A stretch of 64,000 bases of DNA, from contig WYBW01000181.1 in NCBI GenBank assembly GCA_011525685.1, forward strand, positions 43,809 through 107,808. The letters are read 5' to 3'. This document shows positions 35,601-44,740 of this stretch, in pieces (positions within the stretch are counted from its first letter, which is position 1; each line of letters begins with the position of its first letter). Below the pieces are notes generated by a model, which saw only the letters and a program-made list of their open reading frames with translations, ran no database searches and was not told the origin of the DNA. A program made the position numbers and the translations under genes. The stretch is from Verrucomicrobiia bacterium (GTDB lineage: Bacteria; Verrucomicrobiota; Verrucomicrobiia; Limisphaerales; JADLHS01).

Positions 35601-35896
35601 TGATAACCCGGAGAACTGATCGTGATGTTGTGCCGCCCGGGTGCCAAAGCAAGTTGGGCGCGTCCGGGCTGGACGGAACGCGCCGCACGCACTGCAAGCT
35701 CCGCGCGCCGCGCATCCTGCGGTTTGGTCGTTACGACATCTGGTTGCACGGCTTGGCCGGTGGCGCTGTCAATGAACCGAATGAGGAGGGAGGAGGTGGC
35801 AGATGGCGGCGATGGTGCCGCGACCAGCAGAGGCTGCAATGCAAACCAGACGGCCACGAGGACTCCAAGCCGGGAAAAGCACCTTGAACAATTCAT
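32693..35896 (-). CDS. Large secreted SpoIID-domain protein with Ig-like repeats
   Basis: 1067 residues from ATG 35896, which gives a signal peptide (MNCSRCFSRLGVLVAVWFAL...VAA). Order: carboxypeptidase-regulatory/PEGA-like beta domains (about 30-200), a SpoIID/LytB-like domain (about 300-455, with SLQTYCQRSLPSEW, AVAVRTYA and GHGRGLCQWG), an SH3-like segment (about 480-560), a carbohydrate-binding-like sandwich, two cadherin/Ig-like repeats (about 800-985) and a C-terminal KYRVQF...FYRVQ module. SpoIID is a peptidoglycan lytic transglycosylase. The catalytic Glu could be the one in LPSEW. Probably an exported cell-wall or matrix enzyme; no sporulation genes are present. Confidence 0.78.
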   Translation of the reverse strand: MNCSRCFSRLGVLVAVWFALQPLLVAAPSPPSATSSLLIRFIDSATGQAVQPDVVTTKPQDARRAELAVRAARSVQPGRAQLALAPGRHNITISSPGYQPMTGEFEMSVNNPYRLDFHLDPISEPREVQPDYLASLHRAEETVFVGFVVDDESGAPLESVLIRTEPSGRETRTDSRGCFQIYVPVQTLAEATRSPATLVLEKTGYQVEERRYLELWSEGDWIYRIRLEPGVGRKVVDERQLRRRSHYPLHVKGEEQSAVKIRESAEVPSIPSQAAGKVSAQGGSPPAVRIPTNIRVLQQNGTTIDYVSLQTYCQRSLPSEWIASWGNTGPGGSGTNSLLAGAVAVRTYAIGFVNNPSSATYDICGTTSCQVYNPTAGNSLTTAAVNHTANYVMNQPGAGRIGFKITEYSAENNALDSGGVPISPCGDGFTGNTTGTCIFDPVCTGESRFGHGRGLCQWGTARWASGRRMQNRTTSDSVTNGYPLQNWVWLCEHYYPTLELVQGAPLMIGDYVRVLGTSSLTVRQCADGGISGGTNCPQITTKASGATGVVIGGPVRITTDGIGYTWWRVQWHDAGPTIGWSPENWLERTTEPVNVPPVLAPVPDLVVNELEPLSFISSATAPPTTDILLTDFESFADGTANGTVLFRFPTFSGSTDEFLEASPNLTTVTGTIPAGNASARALRANWSWNTTANPWLRLTTASAANLPNPVIDLTRKLLFDIYTDRDLRVAIGARETGNPVGTSIGSNGGITGGIEFVGVTNVVNGQPQATRTVAAGQWTTLVFDLPNEPVRSFASGNGVLSSATGLGVLEHLAFVPASGTGAYNVYLDNFVVSTPKVLTYSLSNAPAGMTINPSTGVVFWTPAENQGPAKYSVTVRVTDNSQPPLSDSKSFQVTVNEVNLPPVLAAISNRTVHAGTLVTFTNVATDPDLPANNLNFSLEAGAPPGASVETSNGVFAWQTSDVHAGTSNYLTMRVTDNGTPPLHDAKSLAILVLPRPSIQSFTVSGPDLVFIWSAIPNTKYRVQFKNNLNDPNWINLAPEVTATGPTASFRDLLGPAQRFYRVQVLTP

Positions 35897-36219
35897 GCAA
35901 ACCAAGTCATCCAGTTTCGTTAATTCGTCATCCGCAATCGGCTCTTCCACTCAGCCCCTGCTGTTTGCTGGCGCAAACTACCGCAGCACACGATCAGCCG
36001 CAAACAAAAGGCGATGGCGCGCGTGATTCAGCCCAAAAACATCGGAGCGCAGATCGTCGGGCCCGCGTGTATCTACACCAGTGAACTCGCGGACATGGTT
36101 GTCCTCGGTCCGTGGTTGTCGTGTTGGCCGCTGATTCAAGCAACTCGCACCTTGCGTTGCTCGAAATCCGGCGTGCAACTTCATGTCGCTCGTGCTTTAT
36201 TTCCGCCGGTTCAAATCGA
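35897..36219. other. Divergent intergenic region
   Basis: 323 bp between the secreted SpoIID-domain protein (leftward) and the C39-like peptidase (rightward). No gene, hairpin or repeat is convincing. The upstream extension of the peptidase frame (from 36112) lacks conserved sequence. It must hold both promoters, but no clear -10/-35 pair was identified. Confidence 0.5.
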
Positions 36220-37047
36220 ATGCATCTGACTCCCTGGCTTGAATCAGCCGCCGTCGCGTTGCTGGCAGTGGCGGGTGTTTTGTTGGGCCTTTGGTTTTCC
36301 CGTCTGCCCAAGCCCTGGTGGACGTTCGGCTATTTCCTGCCCTTGACCCTGATCGTGACTTACGGCATCGCCGCCAAAAATCCCGCGCTGACCCTCGAGC
36401 CGCCCATCTCCTGGATGATGCTGGGCCGGAACAAATTCGCCGTGATCGGCTTCATAGCCACGATGGTGCTGACAACGCCATTGTCGCGGCTGCCAGCCAA
36501 ACGGGCGCGTGTTTATGTCGGGGCACTGATGGTGGTGGTGGTTGCCCTGATGTCGGTGTGGCCGTTTCTCGCGCCGGCTTTCAACCGCAACCATCTCCTG
36601 AGCCTGCAAACCCGGTTGGACGAAGACGGCATCTGCCGGCAGAGCAACGACTACACCTGCGGGCCGGCGGCGGCAGTGACGGCGTTGCGCCGGCTTGGGA
36701 TTCCGGCGGAGGAGGGCGAGATCGCCATCCTGGCCCACACCAGTACAGCCACGGGTACGCCGCCGGACATTCTGGCGCGGGCGTTGCAACGGCGTCACGG
36801 CCCGGAAGGGCTGCACAGTGAATTCCGCGTGTTCAAAACGCTCGAGGAGTTGAAGGCCGCCGGACTGACACTGGCCGTCGTGAAACACAGCTTCATGCTG
36901 GATCATTACGTGACCGTGCTGGAGTTTGCCGAGGGCGAAATCGTGTTGGGCGACCCGATGAAGGGCAGAATTACCATGAACCAAGCGGAGTTCGGGCGGC
37001 AGTGGCGGTTCGTGGGGGTCGTGCTGCAGCGGGCTTCACCGCCCTGA
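36220..37047 (+). CDS. Membrane protein with C39-like peptidase domain
   Basis: 275 residues from ATG 36220. Four hydrophobic segments (about 8-28, 33-49, 68-86, 95-115) precede a C39-like papain-fold domain: Cys in SNDYTCGPAAAVTALRRLGIP (about 146), His in FMLDHYVTVLEF (about 228) and Asp in VLGDPMKGR (about 244) make the expected triad. Family members trim double-glycine leader peptides or are unattached Cys proteases; here there is no ABC transporter fusion. The domain probably faces the periplasm. Substrate unknown. Confidence 0.75.
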   Translation: MHLTPWLESAAVALLAVAGVLLGLWFSRLPKPWWTFGYFLPLTLIVTYGIAAKNPALTLEPPISWMMLGRNKFAVIGFIATMVLTTPLSRLPAKRARVYVGALMVVVVALMSVWPFLAPAFNRNHLLSLQTRLDEDGICRQSNDYTCGPAAAVTALRRLGIPAEEGEIAILAHTSTATGTPPDILARALQRRHGPEGLHSEFRVFKTLEELKAAGLTLAVVKHSFMLDHYVTVLEFAEGEIVLGDPMKGRITMNQAEFGRQWRFVGVVLQRASPP

Positions 37048-37058
37048 GCTGGGAGCAG

Positions 37059-37184
37059 GCGCATCTCCCTTGCTTGCACCCGGGTCTGCCAACATGTGGC
37101 CGCTTGGCCGGCGTGAATGCTGGGGAGGCGGCTTACCAGCCGCCCCTCCAGCAGACTGGCGAACTTGCGAAAGCTGAGACGCGC
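37059..37184. repeat. MITE-like repeat, copy A
   Basis: Ends GCGCATCTC (37059-37067) and GAGACGCGC (37176-37184) are near-perfect inverted repeats. The core contains GGCGGCT-TACC-AGCCGCC and CCGCCCCTCC-GCAGACTGGCG, shared with copy B (41276-41430). No coding capacity. Confidence 0.75.
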
Positions 37185-37247
37185 CCGCTTGGAGCTTTCC
37201 CAACTGAAAATCATTTTCATCTCGTGCGACATCCATATCCTCGCGCA

Positions 37248-38987
37248 ATGAACTTGTTGCCTTTCGGGAATCTGCCGGCCTACAAACCGCGGCGCTTTGT
37301 GCCCGCGCAAATCAATCTCGGCGAATGGACACAGATCGAGCCGCTGTTCGATCAACTGGAAGCCCGGGCGCCGCAATGCGCCGGCGTCCCGGAGCTGGAG
37401 CGCTGGCTGCTGGACTGGAGCGAACTCAACGCCGCGCTCGACGAGGAGGCCAGCCGGCGTTACATCGCGATGACGTGTCACACCGACGACGCGGAGGCGG
37501 AAAATGCTTATCTGCACCTTGTGGAACACATCGAGCCGCGGGCAAAGCCGAGGCAATTCCGGCTGGAGAAGGTGTTCATGGGCCATCCGCTGCGGGCGCA
37601 ACTGCCGCTGCCGCGCTACGAGGTGTTCGTGCGCGACACGCGGAATCACGTCGAGCTGTTCCGCGAGAAGAACGTGCCGCTGGAAACCGAGGAGGCGAAG
37701 CTCACGCAGCAATATCAGAAATTGAGCGGTTCGCTGACCGTCCAGTTCCGCGGCGAGGAGAAGACTCTGGTGCAGATGGGGAAATTCCTGGAAGAACCGG
37801 ACCGCGCGCTCCGCCAGGAGACCTGGGAACTCGTCGCGGAACGTCGCTTGCGGGAGCGCGAGAAGTTTGAGGACCAGTTTGAGCAGTTGCTGAAACTGCG
37901 CGAACGCATCGCGAACAACGCCGGATTCGCCGATTACCGCGCCTATGCCTTCCGCCGGATGGGGCGTTTCGATTATACGCCGCAGGACTGCGCGCGTTTC
38001 CACGATGCGGTCGAGCAGGAGGTCATGCCCGCGGTGCGCGAGTTGCAGGCCGAGCGACGCCGGCAACTCGGCTTGGAGAAACTACGCCCATGGGACCTCC
38101 AGGTTGATCCGTTCAACCGCCCGCCCTTGCGTCCCTTCGAGCGCGTCGAGGAAATGGTCGCCCGCTCGCAACGCATCTTTGACCGGCTGGATGGCGAACT
38201 GGCGGGCGGCTTCCGGCAGATGCAGGAGCTGCGCCTGCTGGACTTGGACAATCGCAAGGGCAAGGCGCCGGGCGGCTACCAGTCCACCCTGGTCGAATCT
38301 CGGCTGCCCTTCATTTTCATGAACGCCGTCGGACTGCAACGCGACGTGGAAACCATTCTCCACGAGGCCGGCCACGCCTTCCACGCCCTGGCCGCGCGCG
38401 AGGAGGATTTGCTGCCGTATCGGAGCAGTCCGCCCATCGAGTTCTGCGAGGTGGCCTCGATGAGCATGGAACTGCTTGGTAATGAGTTTCTGGAAGAATT
38501 CTACTCTCAGCCAGATGCCGATCGCGCCCGCCGCACTCACCTGGAGGGCATCGTCAGCATCCTGGCCTGGATTGCGACGGTGGATGCGTTTCAACATTGG
38601 ATCTACACCCACCCGGGTCATACGCGCGCGGAGCGGGCCGCCGCCTGGATGGCGCTCATGGACCGTTTCGGCGGCGACGTGGACTGGAGCGGCTATGAGG
38701 AAGCGCGGGCACACCTGTGGCATCGGCAGCTTCACATTTTCATCCATCCGTTTTACTACATCGAATACGGCATCGCCCAACTGGGCGCGTTGCAGGTGTG
38801 GGCGAACTCGAAGCGCAACCCGCCCAAGGCCCTGGCCGATTACAAAAAGGCCCTGGCGCTGGGCGGCTCGCGGCCGTTGCCCGAACTCTTTACCGTCGCC
38901 GGCTGCCGCTTTGAATTCGACGCCAAGACCATCAAGCCGTTGGTCGTGCTCGTTCGCGAAGCACTTGCGAAGGTGCCCGTCAAGTAG
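37248..38987 (+). CDS. M3-family oligoendopeptidase
   Basis: 579 residues from ATG 37248; the frame is open from 37002 but that part is the repeat. Thimet/PepF-type zinc metallopeptidase. The zinc site is ILHEAGHAFH (about 370-380), with the third ligand Glu in EFCEVASMSMELL about 25 residues later. The C-terminal HIFIHPFYYIEYGIAQLGALQVW is the conserved substrate-binding region of the family. Acts on short peptides in the cytosol. Length is normal for the family. Follows the C39-like gene with a MITE-like element in between. Confidence 0.9.
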   Translation: MNLLPFGNLPAYKPRRFVPAQINLGEWTQIEPLFDQLEARAPQCAGVPELERWLLDWSELNAALDEEASRRYIAMTCHTDDAEAENAYLHLVEHIEPRAKPRQFRLEKVFMGHPLRAQLPLPRYEVFVRDTRNHVELFREKNVPLETEEAKLTQQYQKLSGSLTVQFRGEEKTLVQMGKFLEEPDRALRQETWELVAERRLREREKFEDQFEQLLKLRERIANNAGFADYRAYAFRRMGRFDYTPQDCARFHDAVEQEVMPAVRELQAERRRQLGLEKLRPWDLQVDPFNRPPLRPFERVEEMVARSQRIFDRLDGELAGGFRQMQELRLLDLDNRKGKAPGGYQSTLVESRLPFIFMNAVGLQRDVETILHEAGHAFHALAAREEDLLPYRSSPPIEFCEVASMSMELLGNEFLEEFYSQPDADRARRTHLEGIVSILAWIATVDAFQHWIYTHPGHTRAERAAAWMALMDRFGGDVDWSGYEEARAHLWHRQLHIFIHPFYYIEYGIAQLGALQVWANSKRNPPKALADYKKALALGGSRPLPELFTVAGCRFEFDAKTIKPLVVLVREALAKVPVK

Positions 38988-39059
38988 CCGAGGCTCGCCT
39001 GTTGCGATTTTTGAGCTATATTCGGCTGCGATAAGGCGGTTTTACCGCGGCGTGCCGAT

Positions 39060-40025
39060 ATGAAAGTCCTGGTGACAGGAGGAACGGGATTTGTGGGGAA
39101 AGAAGTCCTGCGCGAACTTCACGCGGCGGGGCACGCCATTCGTGTGCTGGTTCGCGACCGGGGTTCGGCCGCCGCGCGCGAAGTGATTTCTCGCTATGCC
39201 TCAGAGGTTCGTGAAGGGGACATTCTCGCGCCGGCCACGTTGCCTCCGGCACTCCAGGGCGTGGACGCCGTGATTCATCTCGTGGGCATCATCGCCGAGA
39301 CCGGCCGCCAGACTTTCGAGAACGTTCACACGCGTGGCACGCAGAATCTGATCGCGGCCGCGCACATCTTCGGGCTGAAACGGTTCATTCACATGAGCGC
39401 CCAGGGCACCAGGCCCAACGCCGCCTCGCGTTACCACCAAACCAAGTGGGCCGCCGAGGAAGCCGTCAGCCGCAGCGACCTTCGGTGGACGATCTTCCGT
39501 CCTTCGGTCATCTATGGACCGGGCGACGATTTCGTGAACTTCTTCGCCCGCCTGGCCCGCACCGCGCCTTTTCTGCCGGTGATGGGACCGGGTCACGCCC
39601 GGCTGCAGCCGGTGGCCGTGGAGGAGGTGGCGCGGTGCTTTGCCGGCGCGCTGAACGAACCGCGTGCGATTCGTCAGTCATTTGATGTCGGCGGGCCGGA
39701 GTTGTTGACGATGCCGCAGATCCTTAGGACGATCCTCTCGGTCACGGGACGAAGGCGCCCCATCATCCATGTGCCGCTCCGATTGGCCAACGCGCTGGCG
39801 GCGTTCCTGGAGTTTTATTACCGGGTCGCTCGCAGAGGTCCGCCGCCTTTGAATCGTGACCAGTTGCGAATGTTGCAGGAGGACAACTTTGGAGACTGCC
39901 AGTGGACTGCGGATATATTCGGGCTGCAGCAGCGGTCCTTCGCCGAAGGAATCGCCACCTACCTGCAAGGCACACCGGCCAACTCCAGCGGCAGACTCGT
40001 CAGCACCAAACCCCTGGTGCCGTAG
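39060..40025 (+). CDS. NDUFA9-like NAD(P)-binding sugar/steroid reductase
   Basis: 321 residues of the extended SDR fold: MKVLVTGGTGFVGKEVLREL (Gly motif 7-14), IHLVGIIAETGRQTFENVHTRGTQN, the YxxxK catalytic pair in RYHQTKWAAEE, and ...FRPSVIYGPGDDFVNFF. This pattern matches the NDUFA9/complex-I-associated SDR subfamily, found widely in bacteria with no known substrate. It begins 72 bp after the oligopeptidase gene and is probably cotranscribed with it. Confidence 0.85.
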   Translation: MKVLVTGGTGFVGKEVLRELHAAGHAIRVLVRDRGSAAAREVISRYASEVREGDILAPATLPPALQGVDAVIHLVGIIAETGRQTFENVHTRGTQNLIAAAHIFGLKRFIHMSAQGTRPNAASRYHQTKWAAEEAVSRSDLRWTIFRPSVIYGPGDDFVNFFARLARTAPFLPVMGPGHARLQPVAVEEVARCFAGALNEPRAIRQSFDVGGPELLTMPQILRTILSVTGRRRPIIHVPLRLANALAAFLEFYYRVARRGPPPLNRDQLRMLQEDNFGDCQWTADIFGLQQRSFAEGIATYLQGTPANSSGRLVSTKPLVP

Positions 40026-40124
40026 GCGAAAATACTCACAGACCGTGCGGGTGGCAGCGATGCCTCCGTCGCCTGCCGCTGCCGTGCGAATCTCTCCATC
40101 CGCCGAAGGCCGCGGATTGAGCCT

Positions 40125-40142
40125 TGCCGGTTGCTTCCGGCA
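40125..40142. terminator. Weak hairpin between convergent genes
   Basis: TGCCGG (40125-40130) and CCGGCA (40137-40142) form a 6-bp stem with a 6-base loop in the 143-bp gap between the NDUFA9-like gene and the convergent pseudopilin gene. No T-run follows in either direction. Confidence 0.3.
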
Positions 40143-40168
40143 GCTTGGTTCGACTGCGCCGGGTAAAC

Positions 40169-40987
<819 letters not shown>

Positions 40988-41275
40988 GGTGAGGTTGGTT
41001 AACAGTTGCACCGATCGTGATTTCGGGCCAAGGCCGCTCGCGTACGCCGGAATCTCACCGTGACATGCGCCGGTCGTAGGCGAGCATTGCGTTTGCCGTG
41101 AAGCCATGTTTCCAAGAGGCGTGACCGAACAAACGGGAAGGCCGTCGCACCGAGGGTCACGGAGATCACACGCCCGGTTGTCAGGGTCGGCTCGGCTTTC
41201 ATGGTTGGATTGCGGAAACAGTATCAGAGTGGGGCAGGGAGGACAATGTATGATTTTTGAGTTTGGGATTCCCAC
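40988..41275. other. Upstream region of the prepilin-like gene
   Basis: This is part of a 773-bp stretch without a gene (40988-41760). It must contain the prepilin gene promoter. No convincing promoter hexamers or ORF were found; the upstream continuation of the prepilin frame to 41302 is unconserved. Confidence 0.4.
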
Positions 41276-41430
41276 GCGCATCTCACTTTTTGGCAGCCGC
41301 ATCTGCCTGCATGTGGCCGCGAGGACGGCGTGGACGCTGGAGCGGCGGCTTGCCCGCCGTCTGGCCTGTGGGGGCGGCTGGTAAGCCGCCCCTCCGGCAG
41401 ACTGGCGGACCTGTAAAAACCGAGATGCGC
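41276..41430. repeat. MITE-like repeat, copy B
   Basis: Perfect 9-bp ends GCGCATCTC (41276-41284) and GAGATGCGC (41422-41430). The core has GGGGCGGCT-GGTA-AGCCGCCCC and the GCAGACTGGCGGAC block shared with copy A at 37059-37184, plus an extra CGGCGG-CTTGC-CCGCCG hairpin, which explains the greater length. Confidence 0.8.
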
Positions 41431-41612
41431 TCTCGGGTCTCCCGGCGAGGGCGTCGCCAAGTTGCGAAAGCCGAGGTCATTTCATTCGACTTGCGTCGAG
41501 GTGGGCTCAGGTAGTGGAAAGGGCGTGTGCTCGTGTGCGACCCTCAGCGTAGCGCGGATCGTGTCGTGACCACCTCTTGAACGCACTGAACAGGGGCGAT
41601 CTTGTGCAACGA

Positions 41613-41637
41613 GCTTTGCGGCGTGACGCCGCAAAGC
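41613..41637. repeat. Perfect 11-bp hairpin
   Basis: GCTTTGCGGCG-TGA-CGCCGCAAAGC, with a 3-base loop. It lies 124 bp beyond the stop of the TPR gene and has no T-run. Could be a REP element or a transcript-stabilising stem. The remaining bases of 41431-41760 show nothing else. Confidence 0.7.
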
Positions 41638-41760
41638 ACACGCCGGAGGCGGGTGGTCCCCGGATGCGACTGCCCATCTCCGGCTGAGGGCCTGTCGCAA
41701 CCTTGATTGGCCGCGGCTCCTCTCCAGTCGTTGGTTGGGTTAGAGCTGGAGTCCCGCCCC

Positions 41761-43155
41761 CTACTGAGTGGCGTAATAGGCGTCCACCTTGGCTTCCACG
41801 TCGCGGTAACTGGTGTCCACCTTGTAGATGAGCTTGAACTGCTCGATCGCCTCCTCTTTCTTGCCCATCGTTTCCAACACACTCCCGAGGTTGTAAATCA
41901 ACTCCTTCTTTTCCTCGTCGAAGACCGCCTTCTCCTTGATCGCATCCTCAAGCGTGCTGGCGGCGAGGTCAAAGATCTTCCGCCGGGCGAAGCATTGCGC
42001 GAGGTAGTTCAACGCGGCGATGCGTTTGTGGGGATTACCCGAGGCTCTTTGGAATTCCTTGGTGGCCTCGGCGATTTTTCCGGACTGGAAGTAGAGCACG
42101 CCCATCTCGAAACGAATCCCCAGGTCCGTGGGAAACTTCTCGACCCGTTTCTGGCACTCGGCAACCTGGAGGGCGAGTTTCTCGGCGTTGAGCGCGGCGA
42201 CGCGTTCGCTGTAGTCGGGCGAGGAGGGATCCAGCTTTTCAATCTCGTGATCCAGGCGGCGCGCCTTGGTTTCGGTGATGGCACGGTGCAGCGAGGGGTC
42301 ATTGCCCATTTCGGTGGCTTTGACCTGGTCGTAGTATTCGAGCGCGCGGTCGAACTGTTTCTTTTGCGTGTAGAGTTCGGCGAGTGAGCGATGGAGCTTG
42401 AGGTTGGCGGGTTCGGTCTTGATGCGAGATTCGTATTCGGCGATGAGGCGGTCGGTGTTGTCCTCGGTCTTCTGAACCTTGCTTTCCTGCTCCAGGGTGA
42501 CCGCCTGCTGTTCGTTCCGGAGAATGTCGCGATACGAACCTTCCCCGCTGGCCAGCGCGCCGTAGCCGCCCTCGTCCATGGTGCGCTTGGCGGAGATGTT
42601 CTTCAGGGCCTGAGCCAATTCCACGTCGCCGGGCATGGAGCGCGCAAACTCACTCAAGGCATGTTCGGCGCGCTGGACTTCGCCAATCTCCGCCAGGGCC
42701 TGGGCAAACTGGATCGCGAGGGCCTTGTCCTTGGGGTGATTGCGCGCCAGGATTTCCAGCGACATCGCTGCCGTGCGCGGCATCTCCATGGCCGTGGCGG
42801 CTTCGACGATGACGCGGTGCGCGCCGGAATTGGAGGGGTCACTGGCCAGAATCTGTTCGGCAATCACGAGGGCTTCGGCTGGGTCGCGACGCACAGCCAG
42901 TTGCGCCTTGGCCACGAGGGGTGAGGCGCTGGCACTGCTCCAGGCCTTCTTGAAAAAACCGCCGCCACCGCCGTGCTTGCCCAGTTGGGCGCGACGCAGC
43001 AGTTTGCGGCACTCGAACACCCGCGGCGCCTTGGCCAGGACCTGACTGAACAGGCTGATGGCGTAATCGAAGTTGTCGCGAGACAGCGCGTCGTTGCCCT
43101 TGGTGAACAGCGGCCGCAACTCGCGGGGGATTTCATTGACACTCTGTTCTGACAT
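41761..43155 (-). CDS. TPR-repeat protein
   Basis: 464 residues from ATG 43155. Repeated tetratricopeptide-like helical pairs run through the protein, for example FDYAISLFSQVLAKAPRVFECRKLL, NLKLHRSLAELYTQKKQFDRALEYYDQV, IRFEMGVLYFQSGKIAEATKEFQRA and IYNLGSVLETMGKKEEAIEQFKLIYKVD. A poly-Gly/Phe stretch (GKHGGGGGFFKKAW, about 60-73) separates the N-terminal repeat from the rest. No signal peptide, so probably cytosolic scaffold or adaptor. Function not identifiable. Confidence 0.82.
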   Translation of the reverse strand: MSEQSVNEIPRELRPLFTKGNDALSRDNFDYAISLFSQVLAKAPRVFECRKLLRRAQLGKHGGGGGFFKKAWSSASASPLVAKAQLAVRRDPAEALVIAEQILASDPSNSGAHRVIVEAATAMEMPRTAAMSLEILARNHPKDKALAIQFAQALAEIGEVQRAEHALSEFARSMPGDVELAQALKNISAKRTMDEGGYGALASGEGSYRDILRNEQQAVTLEQESKVQKTEDNTDRLIAEYESRIKTEPANLKLHRSLAELYTQKKQFDRALEYYDQVKATEMGNDPSLHRAITETKARRLDHEIEKLDPSSPDYSERVAALNAEKLALQVAECQKRVEKFPTDLGIRFEMGVLYFQSGKIAEATKEFQRASGNPHKRIAALNYLAQCFARRKIFDLAASTLEDAIKEKAVFDEEKKELIYNLGSVLETMGKKEEAIEQFKLIYKVDTSYRDVEAKVDAYYATQ

Positions 43156-43313
43156 GGCAGGGCAGTTTAATCCCGGCGCGGCGGGAAAATCCACAGCAAA
43201 TCCAGACCCCCTGGCCGGACTGTTGTGCGGGAGGCCGTGCTCAAAATTCGATTACTGAATGGAAGTCAACGACGCCTGCCGCGGGAGGGCATGCGCTAGG
43301 GTTGAGCGCCGGC

Positions 43314-44633
43314 TCAGATGGCAAAATCGTTGTACTCCGGTTTCACCAGTTCGGTGGGCGGGAACAACATGCCGGCGGCGACGGTGGCGTTGGTGCCTGG
43401 CTCGATCAGGATGAAGGCGCCGGTCAGGCGATTGGTCGAGTAACCGTCAAAGATGAGCGGCCGCGCCGTGCGAAGTTTGATCTCGCCAATGTCGTTCATC
43501 GCCAGTTCGGCCGGGGCCGGTTCGGGGTCAAAGGTGCGGATGTTGATGCGGCTCTCCAGGCTGGTGACCGCGGCTTGAACGGTCTGGGTGGTGTGCTTGA
43601 GGAAGTATTTTTTCCCGCGCTGCAACGGGCGGGGATGCATCCAACAGACGCGGGCGTGAAGTTCGGCGCTGGCGCCGGGCAGGAATTCGAGGCCCACCAC
43701 CATGTCGCCGCGGCTCACGTCCAGGTCGTGCTCAAGCACGAGCGTGACGGACTGCGGGCAGAAGGCTTCTGCCAAGTGGCCGTCGAGCGTCCAGATTTCC
43801 TTCACCGTGCTTTTGAGGCCATTGGGCAACACCATGATTCGCTGTCCCACCTTGACAATGCCGCCGGCAATCTGACCGCTGATGCCGCGAAAGTCATGCA
43901 GCGTCGGGTCGGTGGGATTGTTCGGGCGGTTGACCCATTGCACGGGAAACCGCAGCGCGCTCAGGTTCCAATCGCTCGCGATGTGAACCGTTTCAAGATG
44001 CCGCAACAGCGTCGGTCCTTCAAACCAAGGCGTATGCGGCGAAGGCTCGACCACGTTATCCCCGTGCAGGGCACTCAGGGGAATGAACTTCACATCCTTG
44101 AACGCGTCGAGCTTGGGCAGGAAGGCCTCGATGGCTTGTCGGATTTCGAGGAAACGATCCTCGCTCCAATCCACCAGATCCATCTTGTTCACCGCGATGA
44201 CCAGATGCGGAATGCCCAGCAGCGCCGCGATGTAGGTGTGCCGGCGGGTCTGTTCGATGACGCCCTGGCGCGCGTCCACGAGCACCACGGACAGGTTCGC
44301 CGCGCTGGCGCCGGTCACCATGTTGCGGGTGTATTGCACGTGGCCCGGCGTGTCGGCGACGATGAACTTGCGGCGTGGGGTCGCAAAGTAACGATAAGCG
44401 ACGTCAATGGTGATGCCCTGCTCCCGCTCGGCGCGCAGGCCGTCGGTGAGATTGGCCAGGTTGATTTGCCCGCCGCCGGTGAGGTCGGCGGACCGCTCCA
44501 GCGCCTCGAGCTGGTCTTCCATGATGCTTTTCGAGTCGTAAAGCAGCCGGCCAATGAGCGTGGACTTGCCGTCGTCCACCGAGCCGCAGGTGTTGAAGCG
44601 AAGGATTTCGATTGGATGTGGAGCGTGGGGCAT
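43314..44633 (-). CDS. cysN: Sulfate adenylyltransferase, GTPase subunit
   Basis: 439 residues. EF-Tu-like GTPase: G1 GSVDDGKST (17-25), G3 VADTPGHVQY, G4 AVNKMDLVDWSE, then two beta-barrel domains. With CysD it makes adenosine 5'-phosphosulfate from sulfate and ATP, driven by GTP hydrolysis. There is no C-terminal APS kinase domain, which would add about 200 residues. Last gene of the leftward cysI-cysH-cysD-cysN operon, 107 bp after cysD. Confidence 0.95.
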   Translation of the reverse strand: MPHAPHPIEILRFNTCGSVDDGKSTLIGRLLYDSKSIMEDQLEALERSADLTGGGQINLANLTDGLRAEREQGITIDVAYRYFATPRRKFIVADTPGHVQYTRNMVTGASAANLSVVLVDARQGVIEQTRRHTYIAALLGIPHLVIAVNKMDLVDWSEDRFLEIRQAIEAFLPKLDAFKDVKFIPLSALHGDNVVEPSPHTPWFEGPTLLRHLETVHIASDWNLSALRFPVQWVNRPNNPTDPTLHDFRGISGQIAGGIVKVGQRIMVLPNGLKSTVKEIWTLDGHLAEAFCPQSVTLVLEHDLDVSRGDMVVGLEFLPGASAELHARVCWMHPRPLQRGKKYFLKHTTQTVQAAVTSLESRINIRTFDPEPAPAELAMNDIGEIKLRTARPLIFDGYSTNRLTGAFILIEPGTNATVAAGMLFPPTELVKPEYNDFAI

Positions 44634-44740
44634 GGATGGGAACCGCTAATCCGCGCTAATCGGCGCTGATAAGATGGGCGGGGTGAATGGCATCATGAAT
44701 GAGCGAAAATTGGTGTGGATTGGCGGTTAAGAACCAACGG

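Noticed and set aside
41276..41430. Coding potential of the MITE-like repeat
   Set aside because: Short open frames on both strands follow from its GC-rich hairpins; no start, family or conservation supports a protein.
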